From positions 1 to 35,565 of the forward strand of contig JADGRJ010000012.1 of assembly GCA_017881025.1 (NCBI GenBank): a stretch of DNA of 35,565 nt, in the 5' to 3' direction. The DNA is from Rhizobacter sp. GTDB lineage: Bacteria; Pseudomonadota; Gammaproteobacteria; Burkholderiales; Burkholderiaceae_C. Every line of letters starts with the position of its first letter. Position 1 is the first letter of the stretch. A model generated the notes under the pieces. It had not been told where the DNA came from, did no database searches, and worked only from the letters and a program-made list of their open reading frames with translations. The position numbers were made by a program, and so were the translations under genes. This document shows, piece by piece, positions 1-9,290 of this stretch.

Positions 1-354
1 GTTCTTGCGCTGGCTCAGGTCTTCCTGGAACTCGCGCCGACGCCGCTGCAGCTCGCGGTCCTGGTCGACGAGCTCGCGCTGGCGCCGCGTGCGCTCGGCC
101 TCGGCCAGCGTCGGCGCGTCCTTGTCGAGCTTGTCGCTGGCGGTCTTGAGCCGGTTGGCGAGGTCGTTGAGGTCTTTCTCGCGCTTGGAGAACTCGGCCT
201 CGAGCTTGGCCTGGGCCGCCTTGGCGGGCACGGCGTCGCGCAGGACGCGGTCGCTGTTGACGTAGCCGATCTTCAGCTCCTGCGCCGGCGCGGCCGACGC
301 CGCACCCGCGAGAAGCGTCGCCGCGAGCAGCGATTTCAGGGTGAGGCTGTTCAT
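1..354 (-). CDS. skp: Periplasmic chaperone Skp/OmpH (partial, cut by left edge)
   Basis: The first 118 residues are visible and the 3' end lies outside the window. Skp is a trimeric periplasmic chaperone that holds unfolded outer-membrane proteins on their way to the BAM complex. A signal peptide is clear: Lys7, a hydrophobic core to about residue 19, and a likely cut after ASA (residue 21). The mature protein begins with a family-typical strand (IGYVNSDRVL, residues 29-38). From about residue 45 it is a charged, Lys/Arg/Glu-rich heptad stretch, as expected for the tentacle coiled coil. The ATG overlaps the bamA stop by one base (TGATG), so translation is probably coupled. The position directly after bamA is the usual one. 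Identification is confident from order, signal peptide and coiled coil; the C-terminal half cannot be checked. Confidence 0.9.
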   Translation of the reverse strand, partial: MNSLTLKSLLAATLLAGAASAAPAQELKIGYVNSDRVLRDAVPAKAAQAKLEAEFSKREKDLNDLANRLKTASDKLDKDAPTLAEAERTRRQRELVDQDRELQRRRREFQEDLSQRKN

Positions 355-2693
355 CAAAAGGCTGTCCCGATCTGAAACTGAAGCCGCTGGATTCTATCTT
401 CCGGCTTCTTGCGGATCGGCGTTCCGTAACTGAGCTTCAGCGGGCCCACCGGGGAGATCCAGCTGACCCCCAGGCCGGCCGAGGCGCGCAGGCTTCCCAG
501 GGTGAGCTTCTCGTTCTCGCCCCAGACGTTTCCGCCGTCGGCGTAGACGAAGATCCGCAGCGTCCGGTCGGCGCCGGCGCCCGGCACCGGCAGGTAGAGC
601 TCGTTGTTCAGGTTGAAACGGCGGTTGCCGCCGATGAAGGCGCCGGTCACGTCGACCGGCCCGAGCGAGCCCTGGTCGAAGCCGCGCACGGTGCCGAGGC
701 CGCCGCCGTAGAAGTTCTTGAAGATCGGGTACGGCCGGCCGCCGATCCCTTTGCCGTAGCCGATTTCGGCGTTGACGCCGTAGGTGAACGCGCGGGTGAT
801 CTGGAAGTACTGCTGGCCCTGCAGATTGGCGCGCATGTACTTCGCGTCGCCGAGCGCCGCGTAGTCGAGGTTGACGCGCATGTAGCGGCCGGCCGTCGGC
901 ACCAGCGCGCTGTCGCGGTTGTCGCGCGTCCAGCCGATCGTCAGCGGGACCGAGCTGCTGGTCTCGCCGAACTGCTCGCGATAAAGGAAGTAGCTGTTCG
1001 GCAGCTGGGTCGTCCCCTTGATCTCGGTGCGCTCTGCGCCGATGCCGAAGAAGACCGTGTCGTACTCGCTGAACGGAACGCCGAAGCGGATGGCGATGCC
1101 GGGGGTGACGAGCTTGTATTGCTCGCCCTGGCTGTTGATCGGCCGGCTGGTCCGGTAGTAGACATCGACCGCGCGCGAGATGCCGTCGATCGTGAAGTAC
1201 GGGTCGACCGTGCTCAGCACCAGCGTCCGGTTGTACTTGCTCGTATTGACCTCGAAGCCCAGGTAGTTGCCCGAGCCGAAGATGTTCTCCTGCTTGATCG
1301 CGGCGGTGAGCGAGAGCTTGTCGGCCGACGAGAAGCCGGCGCCGAGCGAGAGATTGCCGGTGGGCTTTTCCTTGATCGTGATCGTCAGGTCGACCTGGTC
1401 GGACGACCCCGGGACCTCGGCGGTGTCGACGCTGACGTCGCTGAAGTAGCCGAGGCGGTCGACGCGGTCGCGCGAGAGCTTGATCTTGCGACCGTCGTAC
1501 CACGACGACTCGAACTGACGGAACTCGCGTCGAACGACCTCGTCGCGCGTACGCGTATTGCCGGCGATGTTGACGCGGCGCACGTAGACGCGGCGCTGCG
1601 GCTCCGCGACAAGGGTGACGACGACGCGGCCGTTGGCGCGATCGATCTCCGGCCGCGACTCGACCTTGGCGAAGGCGTAGCCGAAGGTGCCGAAGCGATC
1701 GACGAAGGCGCGAGTCGTCGCCGCCACCGCCTCGGCGCGATACGCGTCGCCGGGCTTGATCGTGACCAGCGTCTTGAAGTCGTCTTCCTTGCCGAGGAAG
1801 TCGCCCTCCAGCTTCACGCCGGTCACCGTGTAGGGCTGGCCTTCCTTGACGTTGATCGTGATCGTGATGTCCTGCTTGTCGGGCGAGATCGTCACCTGCG
1901 TCGACTCGACCTCCATCTCGAGGTAGCCGCGGTTCTGGTAGTAGGCGCGCAGCGTCTCCAGGTCGGCGTTGAGCTTGGCGCGCGAGTAGCGATCGCCCTT
2001 CAGGTAGAAGTTCAGCCAGCCGCCGTCGTTGAGCTCGAACAAACCCTTCAGCGTGCGCTCGGAGAACGCCCTGTTGCCGGCGATGCGGATCTCGCTGATC
2101 TTCGCCGCGCCGCCTTCGGTGACGGTGAAGGTGACGTTGACGCGATTGCGCTCCTGCGGCGTCACCGTCGTCACGACCTCGGCACCGTAGAGGCTTCGCG
2201 TCAGGTACTGGCGCTTCAGCTCCTGCTCGGCGCGATCGGCGAGCGCCTTGTCGAACGGCAGGCCCTCGCCGATGCCGAAGTCCTTCAGCGACTTGATCAG
2301 GGCGTCCTTCTCGAACTCCTTCATGCCGACGAAATCGATGTTGGCGATGACCGCGCGCTCGTCGACGATGACGACGGCGACGCCGTTGTCGATGTCGATA
2401 CGCACGTCCTTGAAGAGGCCGGTCGCGAACAGCGCGCGCAGGGCAGCGGCGCCCTTCTCGTCGGTGTACGTATCGCCAATCCGGAACGGCAGCGCCGCGA
2501 ACACGGTGCCGGCGTCGGAGCGCTGCAGGCCCTCGACGCGGATGTCCTTGAGCACGAAGGGCTCGACCGCGAGCGCCGAGCCGACCTGCAACGCGACGGC
2601 GAGAGCGACGGCCGAGGGGGCGAGGCGGGCGAGGCGCGAACGACGGAGCGGGCGAGCGGGCGAACGATCGTGGAGATGCATGCGGTCGGTCAT
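354..2693 (-). CDS. bamA: Outer membrane protein assembly factor BamA
   Basis: This is the 779-residue beta-barrel core of the BAM complex, which inserts beta-barrel proteins into the outer membrane. An Arg-rich N-terminus leads into a hydrophobic segment with a likely signal cut after SALA, giving a mature start at VEPF. Five POTRA repeats follow (about residues 45-430), then the Bac_surface_Ag barrel. The conserved VRGF motif of loop 6 is at residues 669-672, and the last residue is Phe (FQIGTAF), the usual C-terminal beta-signal. Length is normal for the family. The start ATG lies in the second copy of a 17-bp tandem repeat shared with the end of rseP. No good Shine-Dalgarno is visible, so initiation may rely on coupling. 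An internal ATG four codons in is a possible alternative start. Its neighbours rseP and skp are the classical ones. Confidence 0.97.
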   Translation of the reverse strand: MTDRMHLHDRSPARPLRRSRLARLAPSAVALAVALQVGSALAVEPFVLKDIRVEGLQRSDAGTVFAALPFRIGDTYTDEKGAAALRALFATGLFKDVRIDIDNGVAVVIVDERAVIANIDFVGMKEFEKDALIKSLKDFGIGEGLPFDKALADRAEQELKRQYLTRSLYGAEVVTTVTPQERNRVNVTFTVTEGGAAKISEIRIAGNRAFSERTLKGLFELNDGGWLNFYLKGDRYSRAKLNADLETLRAYYQNRGYLEMEVESTQVTISPDKQDITITINVKEGQPYTVTGVKLEGDFLGKEDDFKTLVTIKPGDAYRAEAVAATTRAFVDRFGTFGYAFAKVESRPEIDRANGRVVVTLVAEPQRRVYVRRVNIAGNTRTRDEVVRREFRQFESSWYDGRKIKLSRDRVDRLGYFSDVSVDTAEVPGSSDQVDLTITIKEKPTGNLSLGAGFSSADKLSLTAAIKQENIFGSGNYLGFEVNTSKYNRTLVLSTVDPYFTIDGISRAVDVYYRTSRPINSQGEQYKLVTPGIAIRFGVPFSEYDTVFFGIGAERTEIKGTTQLPNSYFLYREQFGETSSSVPLTIGWTRDNRDSALVPTAGRYMRVNLDYAALGDAKYMRANLQGQQYFQITRAFTYGVNAEIGYGKGIGGRPYPIFKNFYGGGLGTVRGFDQGSLGPVDVTGAFIGGNRRFNLNNELYLPVPGAGADRTLRIFVYADGGNVWGENEKLTLGSLRASAGLGVSWISPVGPLKLSYGTPIRKKPEDRIQRLQFQIGTAF

Positions 2694-2721
2694 TGGAGAC
2701 CCAGGGTCATTGGAGACCCAG
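2688..2721. repeat. Perfect 17-bp tandem duplication at the rseP/bamA junction
   Basis: Two identical, abutting copies of GGTCATTGGAGACCCAG (plus strand) lie at 2688-2704 and 2705-2721. Read on the minus strand, the first copy met carries the rseP stop and the second carries the bamA start. Removing one copy would leave a direct ATGA stop/start overlap between rseP and bamA. I infer a recent slippage duplication of an ancestral overlap. Confidence 0.95.
2690..2710 (-). other. Six-codon mini-ORF bridging rseP and bamA
   Basis: ATG overlaps the rseP TGA (ATGA). Six sense codons (MTLGLQ) follow, and the TGA stop overlaps the bamA ATG (again ATGA). It was created by the 17-bp duplication. A ribosome ending rseP could re-initiate here and end exactly on the bamA start. 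Translation is not demonstrated; this is a structural observation. Confidence 0.35.
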
Positions 2722-4074
2722 CAGGCGGGCCATGTCGTTGTAGAGCGCCAGGGACATCATCATGAGCATGATGGCAACCCCGCCACGCTGCAGCCTGTCG
2801 AGCCACAACTCGGAGACCTGACGTCCCGTCACGGCCTCGAAAAGATAATACATCAGGTGTCCGCCATCGAGGACCGGCAGCGGCAGCAGGTTGAGCACGC
2901 CGAGGCTGACGCTGACGATGGCGAGAAAGCCGAGGTAGTAGGCCAGGCCGAGGCGAACCGACTGACCGGCATAGTCGGCGATCGTCACCGGACCGCTCAG
3001 GTTCTTGAGCGACGCCTGGCCGATGATCATCTTGCCGAGCATCTTCACGGTCAGTGCCGACATCTGCCAGGTCTGCGTCACGGCGCTCGTCAGGCCTTCG
3101 ATGGCGCCGTAGCGGACCGCGGTCATCTCGGGCGGCTGCCCCGGAAAGACCTCGAGCCGGCCGACCCGGTTGCCTGCGTCGATGACGACCGCCGGCGTGA
3201 CGACGAGATCGATGCGCACACCGGCGCGCTCGATGAGCCAGCGCATCGGCACGGCGACGCCGGTCTTGCCGCTGGCGCGGATCGCTTCGCGCGCCTGCGC
3301 CGCATCGCCGATCGCGACGTCGTCGATCGAGACGATCCGGTCGCCGGGCTTCAGACCCGCGGCCGCGCCGGCGCCGCCCGCCTTGACCTCTCCGAGCACC
3401 GGCTCGCTCCACGGGCTGCCGAGGCCGATGCGCTGCATCGTCTTCGCATCGACGTCTGCACCCGACAGCGTCGAGAGCGTGAGGTGCGCGCGCCGCTGGC
3501 CGCGGCCGTCGCGGCTGCTGACGAGCAGGTCGATGTCCTCGCCGTGCAGCATCGCCTGCGTCACCTGCCAGCGCAGGTCGGTGAGCGAGCGGATGTCGTG
3601 CCATTCGCTGCCGTCCTGCGACCAGGCGCGGACCCAGTCGCCGGCGCGCATGCCGGCCTTCTCGGCGACGCTCGCCGCCGCCGGCGGGCCGAGCAGCGCC
3701 TTCGGCTCGTCGACGCCGATCCAGTGCGCCGTCGCGTACAGGGCGACCGCGAGCACGAGGTTGGCGGCCGGGCCAGCGGCGACGATCGCCGCGCGCTGCC
3801 AGAGCGGCTTGCGGTTGAAAGCGCGGTCGAGCTCGGCCGGGGCGACGTCGCCTTCGCGCTCGTCGAGCATTCGCACATAGCCGCCGAGCGGCAAGGCGCA
3901 GATCACGAACTCGGTGCTCTCCGGGGTCGGCTGGCGGCGCCAGAGGACGCGGCCGAAGCCGACCGAGAAACGCAAGACCTTGACGCCGCAGGCGACGGCG
4001 ACGCGGTAGTGGCCGTACTCGTGGACAACGATGAGGACGCCGAGCGTCAGGAAGAAGGCGAGGACGGTGACCAT
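2707..4074 (-). CDS. rseP: Intramembrane zinc metalloprotease RseP
   Basis: RseP is a site-2 protease of the inner membrane that cuts anti-sigma factor RseA in the envelope stress response and clears signal-peptide remnants. The zinc motif HEYGH lies in the first membrane helix (His18, Glu19 and His22 from this start). Two PDZ domains occupy the middle, and the second active-site motif PLPVLDGG is near residue 400, followed by the last membrane helices. Length (455 aa) is normal. An in-frame ATG nine bases upstream (4083) exists, but its only purine-rich stretch directly abuts it. The ATG at 4074 has AGGA eight bases upstream, gives the family-typical N-terminus, and sits in a TGATG overlap with the preceding mini-ORF. 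The gene ends in a 17-bp duplication shared with bamA. Confidence 0.95.
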   Translation of the reverse strand: MVTVLAFFLTLGVLIVVHEYGHYRVAVACGVKVLRFSVGFGRVLWRRQPTPESTEFVICALPLGGYVRMLDEREGDVAPAELDRAFNRKPLWQRAAIVAAGPAANLVLAVALYATAHWIGVDEPKALLGPPAAASVAEKAGMRAGDWVRAWSQDGSEWHDIRSLTDLRWQVTQAMLHGEDIDLLVSSRDGRGQRRAHLTLSTLSGADVDAKTMQRIGLGSPWSEPVLGEVKAGGAGAAAGLKPGDRIVSIDDVAIGDAAQAREAIRASGKTGVAVPMRWLIERAGVRIDLVVTPAVVIDAGNRVGRLEVFPGQPPEMTAVRYGAIEGLTSAVTQTWQMSALTVKMLGKMIIGQASLKNLSGPVTIADYAGQSVRLGLAYYLGFLAIVSVSLGVLNLLPLPVLDGGHLMYYLFEAVTGRQVSELWLDRLQRGGVAIMLMMMSLALYNDMARLLGLQ

Positions 4075-4157
4075 CAGCGCCATCCTGCCGCGACCGCGGC
4101 CCGTGAGGTCGAGCCGCGACGCAGGATCGAGAGGCAGCGCATCGTAAAGATTTTCAT
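4074..4157 (-). other. 27-codon mini-ORF bridging dxr and rseP
   Basis: Its ATG overlaps the dxr stop (ATGA), and its TGA overlaps the rseP ATG at 4074 by one base (TGATG). AAAGG lies nine bases upstream of its ATG, inside the dxr end. The predicted peptide begins [14 protein letters not shown] and is basic. Its first codons (AAA ATC TTT ACG) are AT-rich compared with the surroundings. It has no recognisable family. It could be a translated coupling peptide, a true small protein, or a chance ORF in a 70-base gap. Confidence 0.35.
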
Positions 4158-5368
4158 CGCGCGAAGCCTTTCAGGAGCTCGCCGGCGCGCCGACGCGCCT
4201 CGTGGTCGAGCGCGAGCAGCGACTCGAGCGAGTCGGCAGCGCCCGGAGCGGGCAGAAGCGATTCGATGATGCGGCAATTGAGGGTGTGAATCCGATCGAA
4301 CGAAACAGTTCCGGCGAGGAACGCCGCGACCGCTTCTTCGTTGGCGGCGTTGAGCACCGTCGTCGCTCCCGGTGCCGCGCGCAGCGCGTCCCACGCCAGG
4401 CCGAGGCCGGGGTAGAGGCGCAGGTCGGCGGGCTCGAAGGTGAGCGCCGCGAGGGCGCCCCAGTCGAGCGGCTCGGCGCCGGAGGCGATGCGGTCGGGAT
4501 AGCCGAGCCCGTAGGCGATCGGCACCCGCATGTCGGGCGTGCCGAGCTGCGCGAGCACCGACTGGTCGCGGCAGACGACCATCGAATGGATGATGCTCTG
4601 CGGGTGGATGACGACCTCGATCTGCTCGGGCGCGAGCGCGAACAGGTAGTGCGCCTCGATCACCTCGAGCGCCTTGTTCATCATCGTCGCCGAGTCGACC
4701 GAGATCTTGCGCCCCATGACCCAGTTCGGGTGCGCGCAGGCCTCGTCGGGCGTCACCGCGGCGAGCGTCGCCGGATCGCGGCCGCGGAACGGTCCGCCCG
4801 AGGCGGTGAGGACGATCCGCTCGACCCGGTCCTTCCAGCTCGCGCGGTCGATCGGCAGGCACTGGTGGATCGCCGAGTGCTCGCTGTCGATCGGCAGCAG
4901 CGTCGCGCCGCCGTCGGCGACGGTTCGCATGAAGAGCGCGCCGCCGACGACGAGCGCTTCCTTGTTGGCCAAGAGCAGGCGCTTGCCGGCGGCCGCGGCG
5001 GCCAGGCAGGGCGCCAGGCCGGCGGCGCCGACGATCGCCGCCATCACCGTGTCGGCTTCGGGGTGCGCGGCGAGCTCGCACAAGGCACCGGCGCCGCTCA
5101 TGACCTCGGTCGCGACGTCGGCGTTGCCCAGGCGATCGGCGAGCGCGCGCGCTTCGGCCGCGCTGGCGACCGCCGCGTAGCGGGGCCGAAAGCGCAGGCA
5201 CTGCGCGAACAGCTCGTCGAGCCGGCGGTTCGCCGTGAGCGCGAAGACCTCGAAGCGATCGGGATGGGCGGCGACGACGTCGAGCGTCGCGGCGCCGACC
5301 GATCCGGTCGCGCCGAGGACGCAGACGCGCTGCACCTCGCCTCGCCTAGGGGTGAATGGCGTCGTCAC
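4154..5368 (-). CDS. dxr: 1-deoxy-D-xylulose 5-phosphate reductoisomerase
   Basis: This is the second enzyme of the MEP isoprenoid pathway. It converts DXP to 2-C-methyl-D-erythritol 4-phosphate with NADPH and a divalent metal. The NADPH-binding GATGSVG lies near the N-terminus (about residue 18). The metal/substrate residues are in [10 protein letters not shown], followed by ASGGPF and the [20 protein letters not shown] block. I chose the GTG that overlaps the cdsA stop (GTGA), giving 404 residues. No ATG fits, and a second in-frame GTG 11 codons later (V12) would still keep the Rossmann strand. It ends AGGCTTCGCGCGATGA-like, with its stop in an ATGA overlap with a mini-ORF leading to rseP. 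It feeds the same pathway as ispG at 30079 and supplies precursors for UppS upstream in the operon. Confidence 0.96.
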   Translation of the reverse strand: MTTPFTPRRGEVQRVCVLGATGSVGAATLDVVAAHPDRFEVFALTANRRLDELFAQCLRFRPRYAAVASAAEARALADRLGNADVATEVMSGAGALCELAAHPEADTVMAAIVGAAGLAPCLAAAAAGKRLLLANKEALVVGGALFMRTVADGGATLLPIDSEHSAIHQCLPIDRASWKDRVERIVLTASGGPFRGRDPATLAAVTPDEACAHPNWVMGRKISVDSATMMNKALEVIEAHYLFALAPEQIEVVIHPQSIIHSMVVCRDQSVLAQLGTPDMRVPIAYGLGYPDRIASGAEPLDWGALAALTFEPADLRLYPGLGLAWDALRAAPGATTVLNAANEEAVAAFLAGTVSFDRIHTLNCRIIESLLPAPGAADSLESLLALDHEARRRAGELLKGFAR

Positions 5369-6198
5369 AGCATCACCAGCGCGAGGACGATCGGAAAGAC
5401 CGGGAGCAGGCCGTCGACGCGATCGAGGATGCCGCCGTGGCCGGGCAGGAGCGCGCTGCTGTCCTTGGCGCCGGCACTGCGCTTGACGAGCGACTCGAAC
5501 AGGTCGCCGACGACGCTCATCGCGACGAGGAAGACGACGATCAGCGCCATTCCGACGTAGCCGAAGCGGTTGGCCGCGATCGAGAAGAAGCTCTCGGTGC
5601 CGATCGAGCCGGCGGCGTCGATCACGAGCCACGCCGCGGCGACGAGCAGGGCGCCGGCCATGCCGCTCCAAACGCCCTCCCAGCTCTTGCCCGGGCTGAT
5701 CGCCGGCGCGAGCTTGCGCTTGCCGAGCGCGCGGCCGCCGAAATAGGCGAACACGTCGGCGCTCCAGACAAGGAAGAACACCGAGAGGATGAAGTTGAGG
5801 CCGATCGCCTTGGCGTTGGCGAGCGCGAGCCACGCGGTCCAGAGAGCGACCAGGCCGATCGCCCAGCGCAACGCGCGCGGCAGGCGCGGCCAGCCGGCGA
5901 CGCCGGCGCGAAGCACCCACGTGCCGCCGAGCACCCAGGCGAGGAAGGCGAGCCACCAGGCGAGGCGAGGCGCCGTCGTCGTCCAGCCGGCGTAGAGCGC
6001 GAGCGCGCAGGCGGCGCCGAGGGCGATGCCGAGCGGCGCCGCCAGCGCGCCGGCGTCGTTGAGCCGCGCCCACTCCCAGCCGGCGAGCGCCATCGCCGCC
6101 ATCGTCAGGACCGCGAACGGCCACGCTTGCTTCACGATCAGCGCCGGGAGCAACAGGGCCAGCAGCACCATCGCGGTCAGAATGCGCTGCTTGAGCAC
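5365..6198 (-). CDS. cdsA: Phosphatidate cytidylyltransferase (CDP-diglyceride synthase)
   Basis: CdsA makes CDP-diacylglycerol from phosphatidate and CTP at the inner membrane, the branch point for all phospholipids. The 277-residue protein is mostly hydrophobic with several membrane helices. The C-terminal family signature is complete: SLVKR at residues 236-240, then [18 protein letters not shown] around 245-262 with the metal-binding Asp residues. The start is GTG, nine bases after the uppS stop, with only a weak GGG as ribosome site. Its stop overlaps the dxr start (GTGA), so the two are probably coupled. The order uppS-cdsA-dxr is the normal one. Confidence 0.95.
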   Translation of the reverse strand: MLKQRILTAMVLLALLLPALIVKQAWPFAVLTMAAMALAGWEWARLNDAGALAAPLGIALGAACALALYAGWTTTAPRLAWWLAFLAWVLGGTWVLRAGVAGWPRLPRALRWAIGLVALWTAWLALANAKAIGLNFILSVFFLVWSADVFAYFGGRALGKRKLAPAISPGKSWEGVWSGMAGALLVAAAWLVIDAAGSIGTESFFSIAANRFGYVGMALIVVFLVAMSVVGDLFESLVKRSAGAKDSSALLPGHGGILDRVDGLLPVFPIVLALVML

Positions 6199-6207
6199 GA
6201 GCGGGCC

Positions 6208-6951
6208 CTAGCTTCCGCTCGCGACGAGCTCGGCGGCGGCGGGGACGGCGCCGAATCGTCGTTCTCGCCGCGCGTACTGCGCCAGTGCGGAGTCGAGCTC
6301 TTCGGTACCGAACTCGGGCCAGAGGCACTCGGTGAAGACGAGCTCCGAGTACGCGGCCTGCCAGAGCAGGAAGTTGCTGATCCGCACTTCGCCGCCGGTG
6401 CGGATGAAGAGGTCGGGATCCGGGGCGTAGCTGAGCGCCATGTAGCTGTTGAGGGTCGCCTCGTCGAGGTCCTCGGGCTTGACGCCCGCGACCATCGCCT
6501 GCCGGCACGCCTGGACGATGTCCCAGCGGCCGCCGTAGTTGAACGCGACCGAGAGGTGGATCTTGGTGTTGTGGCGCGTGCTGTCCTCGGCGTGCTGCCA
6601 GGCCTGGCGCAGCTTGTCCGAGACCTGGGCGCGGTCGCCGACGATGCGCACGCGAACGCCGTCGCCGGCGAGCTTGGCGAGGTACTTCGAGACGGCGACG
6701 AGGACCAGCCCCATCAGGCTCGAGACTTCCTCGCTCGGCCGCTTCCAGTTCTCGGAGGAGAACGCGAACACCGTCAGGTATTCGATGCCGCGGTCGGCGC
6801 ACGCATGGACGGTGCGCACGAGCGCGTCGACGCCCTGCTTGTGGCCGAAGAAGCGCGGCATGTGCCGCTTCTTGGCCCAGCGGCCGTTGCCGTCCATGAC
6901 GATGGCGACGTGGCGGGGCACCGCCGGCGCCGAGGCGGGACGCTCCGCCAT
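6208..6951 (-). CDS. uppS: Undecaprenyl diphosphate synthase (UppS)
   Basis: This cis-prenyltransferase adds isopentenyl units to farnesyl diphosphate to give the C55 carrier lipid for peptidoglycan and O-antigen. It is soluble or membrane-associated and 247 residues long, the usual size. The catalytic and pyrophosphate-binding motif [11 protein letters not shown] begins at residue 19 (Asp20). The substrate-binding [11 protein letters not shown] follows around residues 68-78, and the C-terminal [15 protein letters not shown] is present. The start ATG overlaps the frr stop by one base (TGATG), giving tight coupling. Confidence 0.96.
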   Translation of the reverse strand: MAERPASAPAVPRHVAIVMDGNGRWAKKRHMPRFFGHKQGVDALVRTVHACADRGIEYLTVFAFSSENWKRPSEEVSSLMGLVLVAVSKYLAKLAGDGVRVRIVGDRAQVSDKLRQAWQHAEDSTRHNTKIHLSVAFNYGGRWDIVQACRQAMVAGVKPEDLDEATLNSYMALSYAPDPDLFIRTGGEVRISNFLLWQAAYSELVFTECLWPEFGTEELDSALAQYARRERRFGAVPAAAELVASGS

Positions 6952-7511
6952 CAGACCGCCATGATCTCGGCTTCCTTGGCCGAGATGAGCCGATCGATCT
7001 CGGCGATGGTCCGGTCGGTGAGCTTCTGCAGCTCGTCGAGCGAACGGCGCTCCTCGTCCTCGGAGATCGTCTTGTCCTTGGCGAGGCGCCGGGCGTGATC
7101 GTTGGCGTCGCGGCGCAGGTTGCGGACGGCGATCTTGGCGTCCTCACCCTCGTGGCGGGCGACCTTGGTGAGCTCCTTGCGGCGCTCCTCGGTCAAGGCC
7201 GGCATCGGCACGCGCAGCAGGTCGCCCTGCGCCGAAGGATTCAAGCCGAGATCCGACTCGCGGATGGCCTTCTCGATCTTCGCGCCCATTCCCTTTTCCC
7301 AGGGCTGGACGCTGATCGTTCGCGCGTCGAGCAGGGTCACGTTGGCGACTTGGCTGATCGGCACCGGCGAGCCGTAGTAGTCGACGTGCACCTGGTCGAG
7401 GATCCCGGTGTGGGCGCGGCCGGTGCGGATCTTCTGCAAGTCGTTCTTGAGCGACTCGATCGACCGGCCCATCTTCTGCTCGGCGGTCTTCTTGATCTCT
7501 GCAATCGTCAT
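6951..7511 (-). CDS. frr: Ribosome recycling factor
   Basis: RRF, with EF-G, splits post-termination ribosomes. At 186 residues it has the family length (about 185). The N-terminal helix with [10 protein letters not shown], the beta domain ([11 protein letters not shown], then [11 protein letters not shown]) and the C-terminal helices with [17 protein letters not shown] are all present, giving the tRNA-like L shape. AAGGA lies nine bases before the ATG and overlaps the pyrH stop region. Order pyrH-frr-uppS is standard. Its TGA overlaps the uppS start. Confidence 0.97.
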   Translation of the reverse strand: MTIAEIKKTAEQKMGRSIESLKNDLQKIRTGRAHTGILDQVHVDYYGSPVPISQVANVTLLDARTISVQPWEKGMGAKIEKAIRESDLGLNPSAQGDLLRVPMPALTEERRKELTKVARHEGEDAKIAVRNLRRDANDHARRLAKDKTISEDEERRSLDELQKLTDRTIAEIDRLISAKEAEIMAV

Positions 7512-7523
7512 GTGAAGCAGTCC

Positions 7524-8234
7524 TTAGACGTGGACGAGCGTGCCCTCGTCCTCTCCCTGAACGACGCGCTTGAGCGCGCCCGACTTGAAGATGCTGAAGA
7601 CGCGGATCGGCAGCTTCTGGTCGCGACAGAGCGCGAAAGCGGTCGCGTCGAGCACCTGCAGGTTCTTGATGATCGCCTCGTCGAAGCTGATCCGGGCGTA
7701 GCGCGTCGCGCCCGGGTCCTTGTTCGGGTCGGAGCTGTAGATGCCGTCGACCTTGGTGGCCTTCAGCACGATCTGCGCGCCGATCTCGGCGCCGCGCAGC
7801 GCCGCCGCGGTGTCGGTGGTGAAGAACGGGTTGCCGGTGCCGGCGGCGAAGATCACGACCTTGCCTTCCTCGAGGTACTGCAGCGCCTTCGGCCGCACGT
7901 AGGGCTCGACGACCTGCTCGATCGCGATCGCCGACATCACCCGCGCCGTGATGCCCTCCTGGCGCATCGTGTCGGCGAGCGCGAGCGCGTTCATCACCGT
8001 CGCCAGCATGCCCATGTAGTCTGCGGTGGCCCGGTCCATGCCGACCGAGCCGCCGGCGACGCCGCGGAAGATGTTGCCGCCGCCGATCACGACCGCGACC
8101 TCGCAACCGAGCTGCGTCACTTCCTGCACCTCGCGCACGATGCGAACGATCGTCGCGCGATTGATGCCGTACGCATCCTCCCCCATCAAGGCTTCGCCGG
8201 AAAGCTTGAGCAGGATGCGCTTGTACGCGGCCAT
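7524..8234 (-). CDS. pyrH: Uridylate kinase (UMP kinase)
   Basis: PyrH phosphorylates UMP to UDP and belongs to the bacterial hexameric amino-acid-kinase family, regulated by GTP and UTP. The 236-residue product has the N-terminal KLSGEALMG phosphate-binding segment, the GGGNIFRG motif, the nucleotide-site region with TGNPFFTTD, and the KATKVDGIY segment. The ribosome site is strong: GAAGGAG eight bases before the ATG. The 74-base gap after tsf holds no gene. Confidence 0.97.
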   Translation of the reverse strand: MAAYKRILLKLSGEALMGEDAYGINRATIVRIVREVQEVTQLGCEVAVVIGGGNIFRGVAGGSVGMDRATADYMGMLATVMNALALADTMRQEGITARVMSAIAIEQVVEPYVRPKALQYLEEGKVVIFAAGTGNPFFTTDTAAALRGAEIGAQIVLKATKVDGIYSSDPNKDPGATRYARISFDEAIIKNLQVLDATAFALCRDQKLPIRVFSIFKSGALKRVVQGEDEGTLVHV

Positions 8235-8308
8235 GCAGTCGACTCCTTCGTGATGGTCTTCGAGCCGGGCTGAAGTCTAGCCGCCGACGGTGAAGATCCG
8301 GCGCCGGC

Positions 8309-9226
8309 TCAGCCCTTGGCCGCCGCGACCTGCGCCGCGACCTCGGCCGCGAAGTCGCCGGTCTTCTTCTCGATCCCTTCGCCCACGACGTACAGCGTGA
8401 ACGCATGGACTCGGGTCGACTTCTCCTTGAGCATCTGCTCGACCGTCTGCTTGTCGTTCTTGACGAAGGCCTGGTTGTGCAGGCTGACTTCCTTCAGGAA
8501 CTTCGCGACCGATCCCTCGATGCGCCGGGCGACGATCTCGGGCGACTGCACCGCCTTGCCCTCGGCCTTCGCCTTCTCGGCGTCCTCGGCGGCGCGCAGG
8601 GTCGCGACCGAGCGCTCGGCGGCGATCAGCGATTCGGAGACGTCGGCCGTGGTGAGCGCCTTCGGCTTCATCGCCGCGACGTGCATCGCGACGTCCTTGG
8701 CCGCGGTCTCGTCGCCCTCGAACTCGACCAGCACGCCGATCCGCGTTCCGTGCAGGTAGCTGGCGAGCTTGCCACCGCCGGCGTAGCGCTGGAAGCGACG
8801 GATCGACATGTTCTCGCCGATCTTGCCGATCAGCCCCTTGCGGACGTCCTCGACGGTCGGCCCGAAGCCGTCCTGGCCGAGCGGCAGCGCCGCCAGCGCC
8901 GCGACGTCGGCCGGGTTCTTCGCCGCGACCAGCCCGGCGAGCGCCTTGGCGAAGGCGAGGAACGAGTCGTTCTTGGTGACGAAGTCGGTCTCGCAGTTCA
9001 CCTCGATGAGGGCACCGGTCGTGCCTTCGACCGACGCGGCGACGACGCCTTCGGCGGCGATCCGCGACGCCGCCTTGCCGGCCTTGCTGCCGAGCTTGAC
9101 GCGCAGCAGCTCCTCGGCCTTGTCCATGTCGCCGTCGGCCTCGGTCAGGGCCTTCTTGCACTCCATCATCGGTGCGTCGGTCTTGGCGCGCAACGCGCCG
9201 ACCATGCTTGCGGTGATTGCCGCCAT
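8309..9226 (-). CDS. tsf: Elongation factor Ts
   Basis: EF-Ts exchanges GDP on EF-Tu. The 305-residue length suits a betaproteobacterial form, slightly longer than the 283 residues of E. coli. The UBA-like N-terminus has the [17 protein letters not shown] pattern, and the EF-Tu-contacting TDFV motif lies in [10 protein letters not shown]. The C-terminal part has the dimerisation/coiled-coil module. AAGGAG sits seven bases before the ATG. It is separated from rpsB by a hairpin with a T-run that probably lowers read-through from rpsB. Confidence 0.97.
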   Translation of the reverse strand: MAAITASMVGALRAKTDAPMMECKKALTEADGDMDKAEELLRVKLGSKAGKAASRIAAEGVVAASVEGTTGALIEVNCETDFVTKNDSFLAFAKALAGLVAAKNPADVAALAALPLGQDGFGPTVEDVRKGLIGKIGENMSIRRFQRYAGGGKLASYLHGTRIGVLVEFEGDETAAKDVAMHVAAMKPKALTTADVSESLIAAERSVATLRAAEDAEKAKAEGKAVQSPEIVARRIEGSVAKFLKEVSLHNQAFVKNDKQTVEQMLKEKSTRVHAFTLYVVGEGIEKKTGDFAAEVAAQVAAAKG

Positions 9227-9290
9227 CGTCTTGCTCCTTCAGACCGGACGCGCCGTCGAGGACGGGGCGCCGGGTTCGATGTTCAGTTGT

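Noticed and set aside
1119-4269. Long plus-strand open frames (548 and 673 codons) opposite bamA and rseP
   Set aside because: They are Arg/Asp/Val-rich frames antisense to well-recognised genes. High third-base GC removes stops from the opposite frame. No family pattern or ribosome site.
8235-8308. Possible small gene or terminator between tsf and pyrH
   Set aside because: The 74 bases hold only GC palindromic bits and the pyrH ribosome site; nothing supportable.
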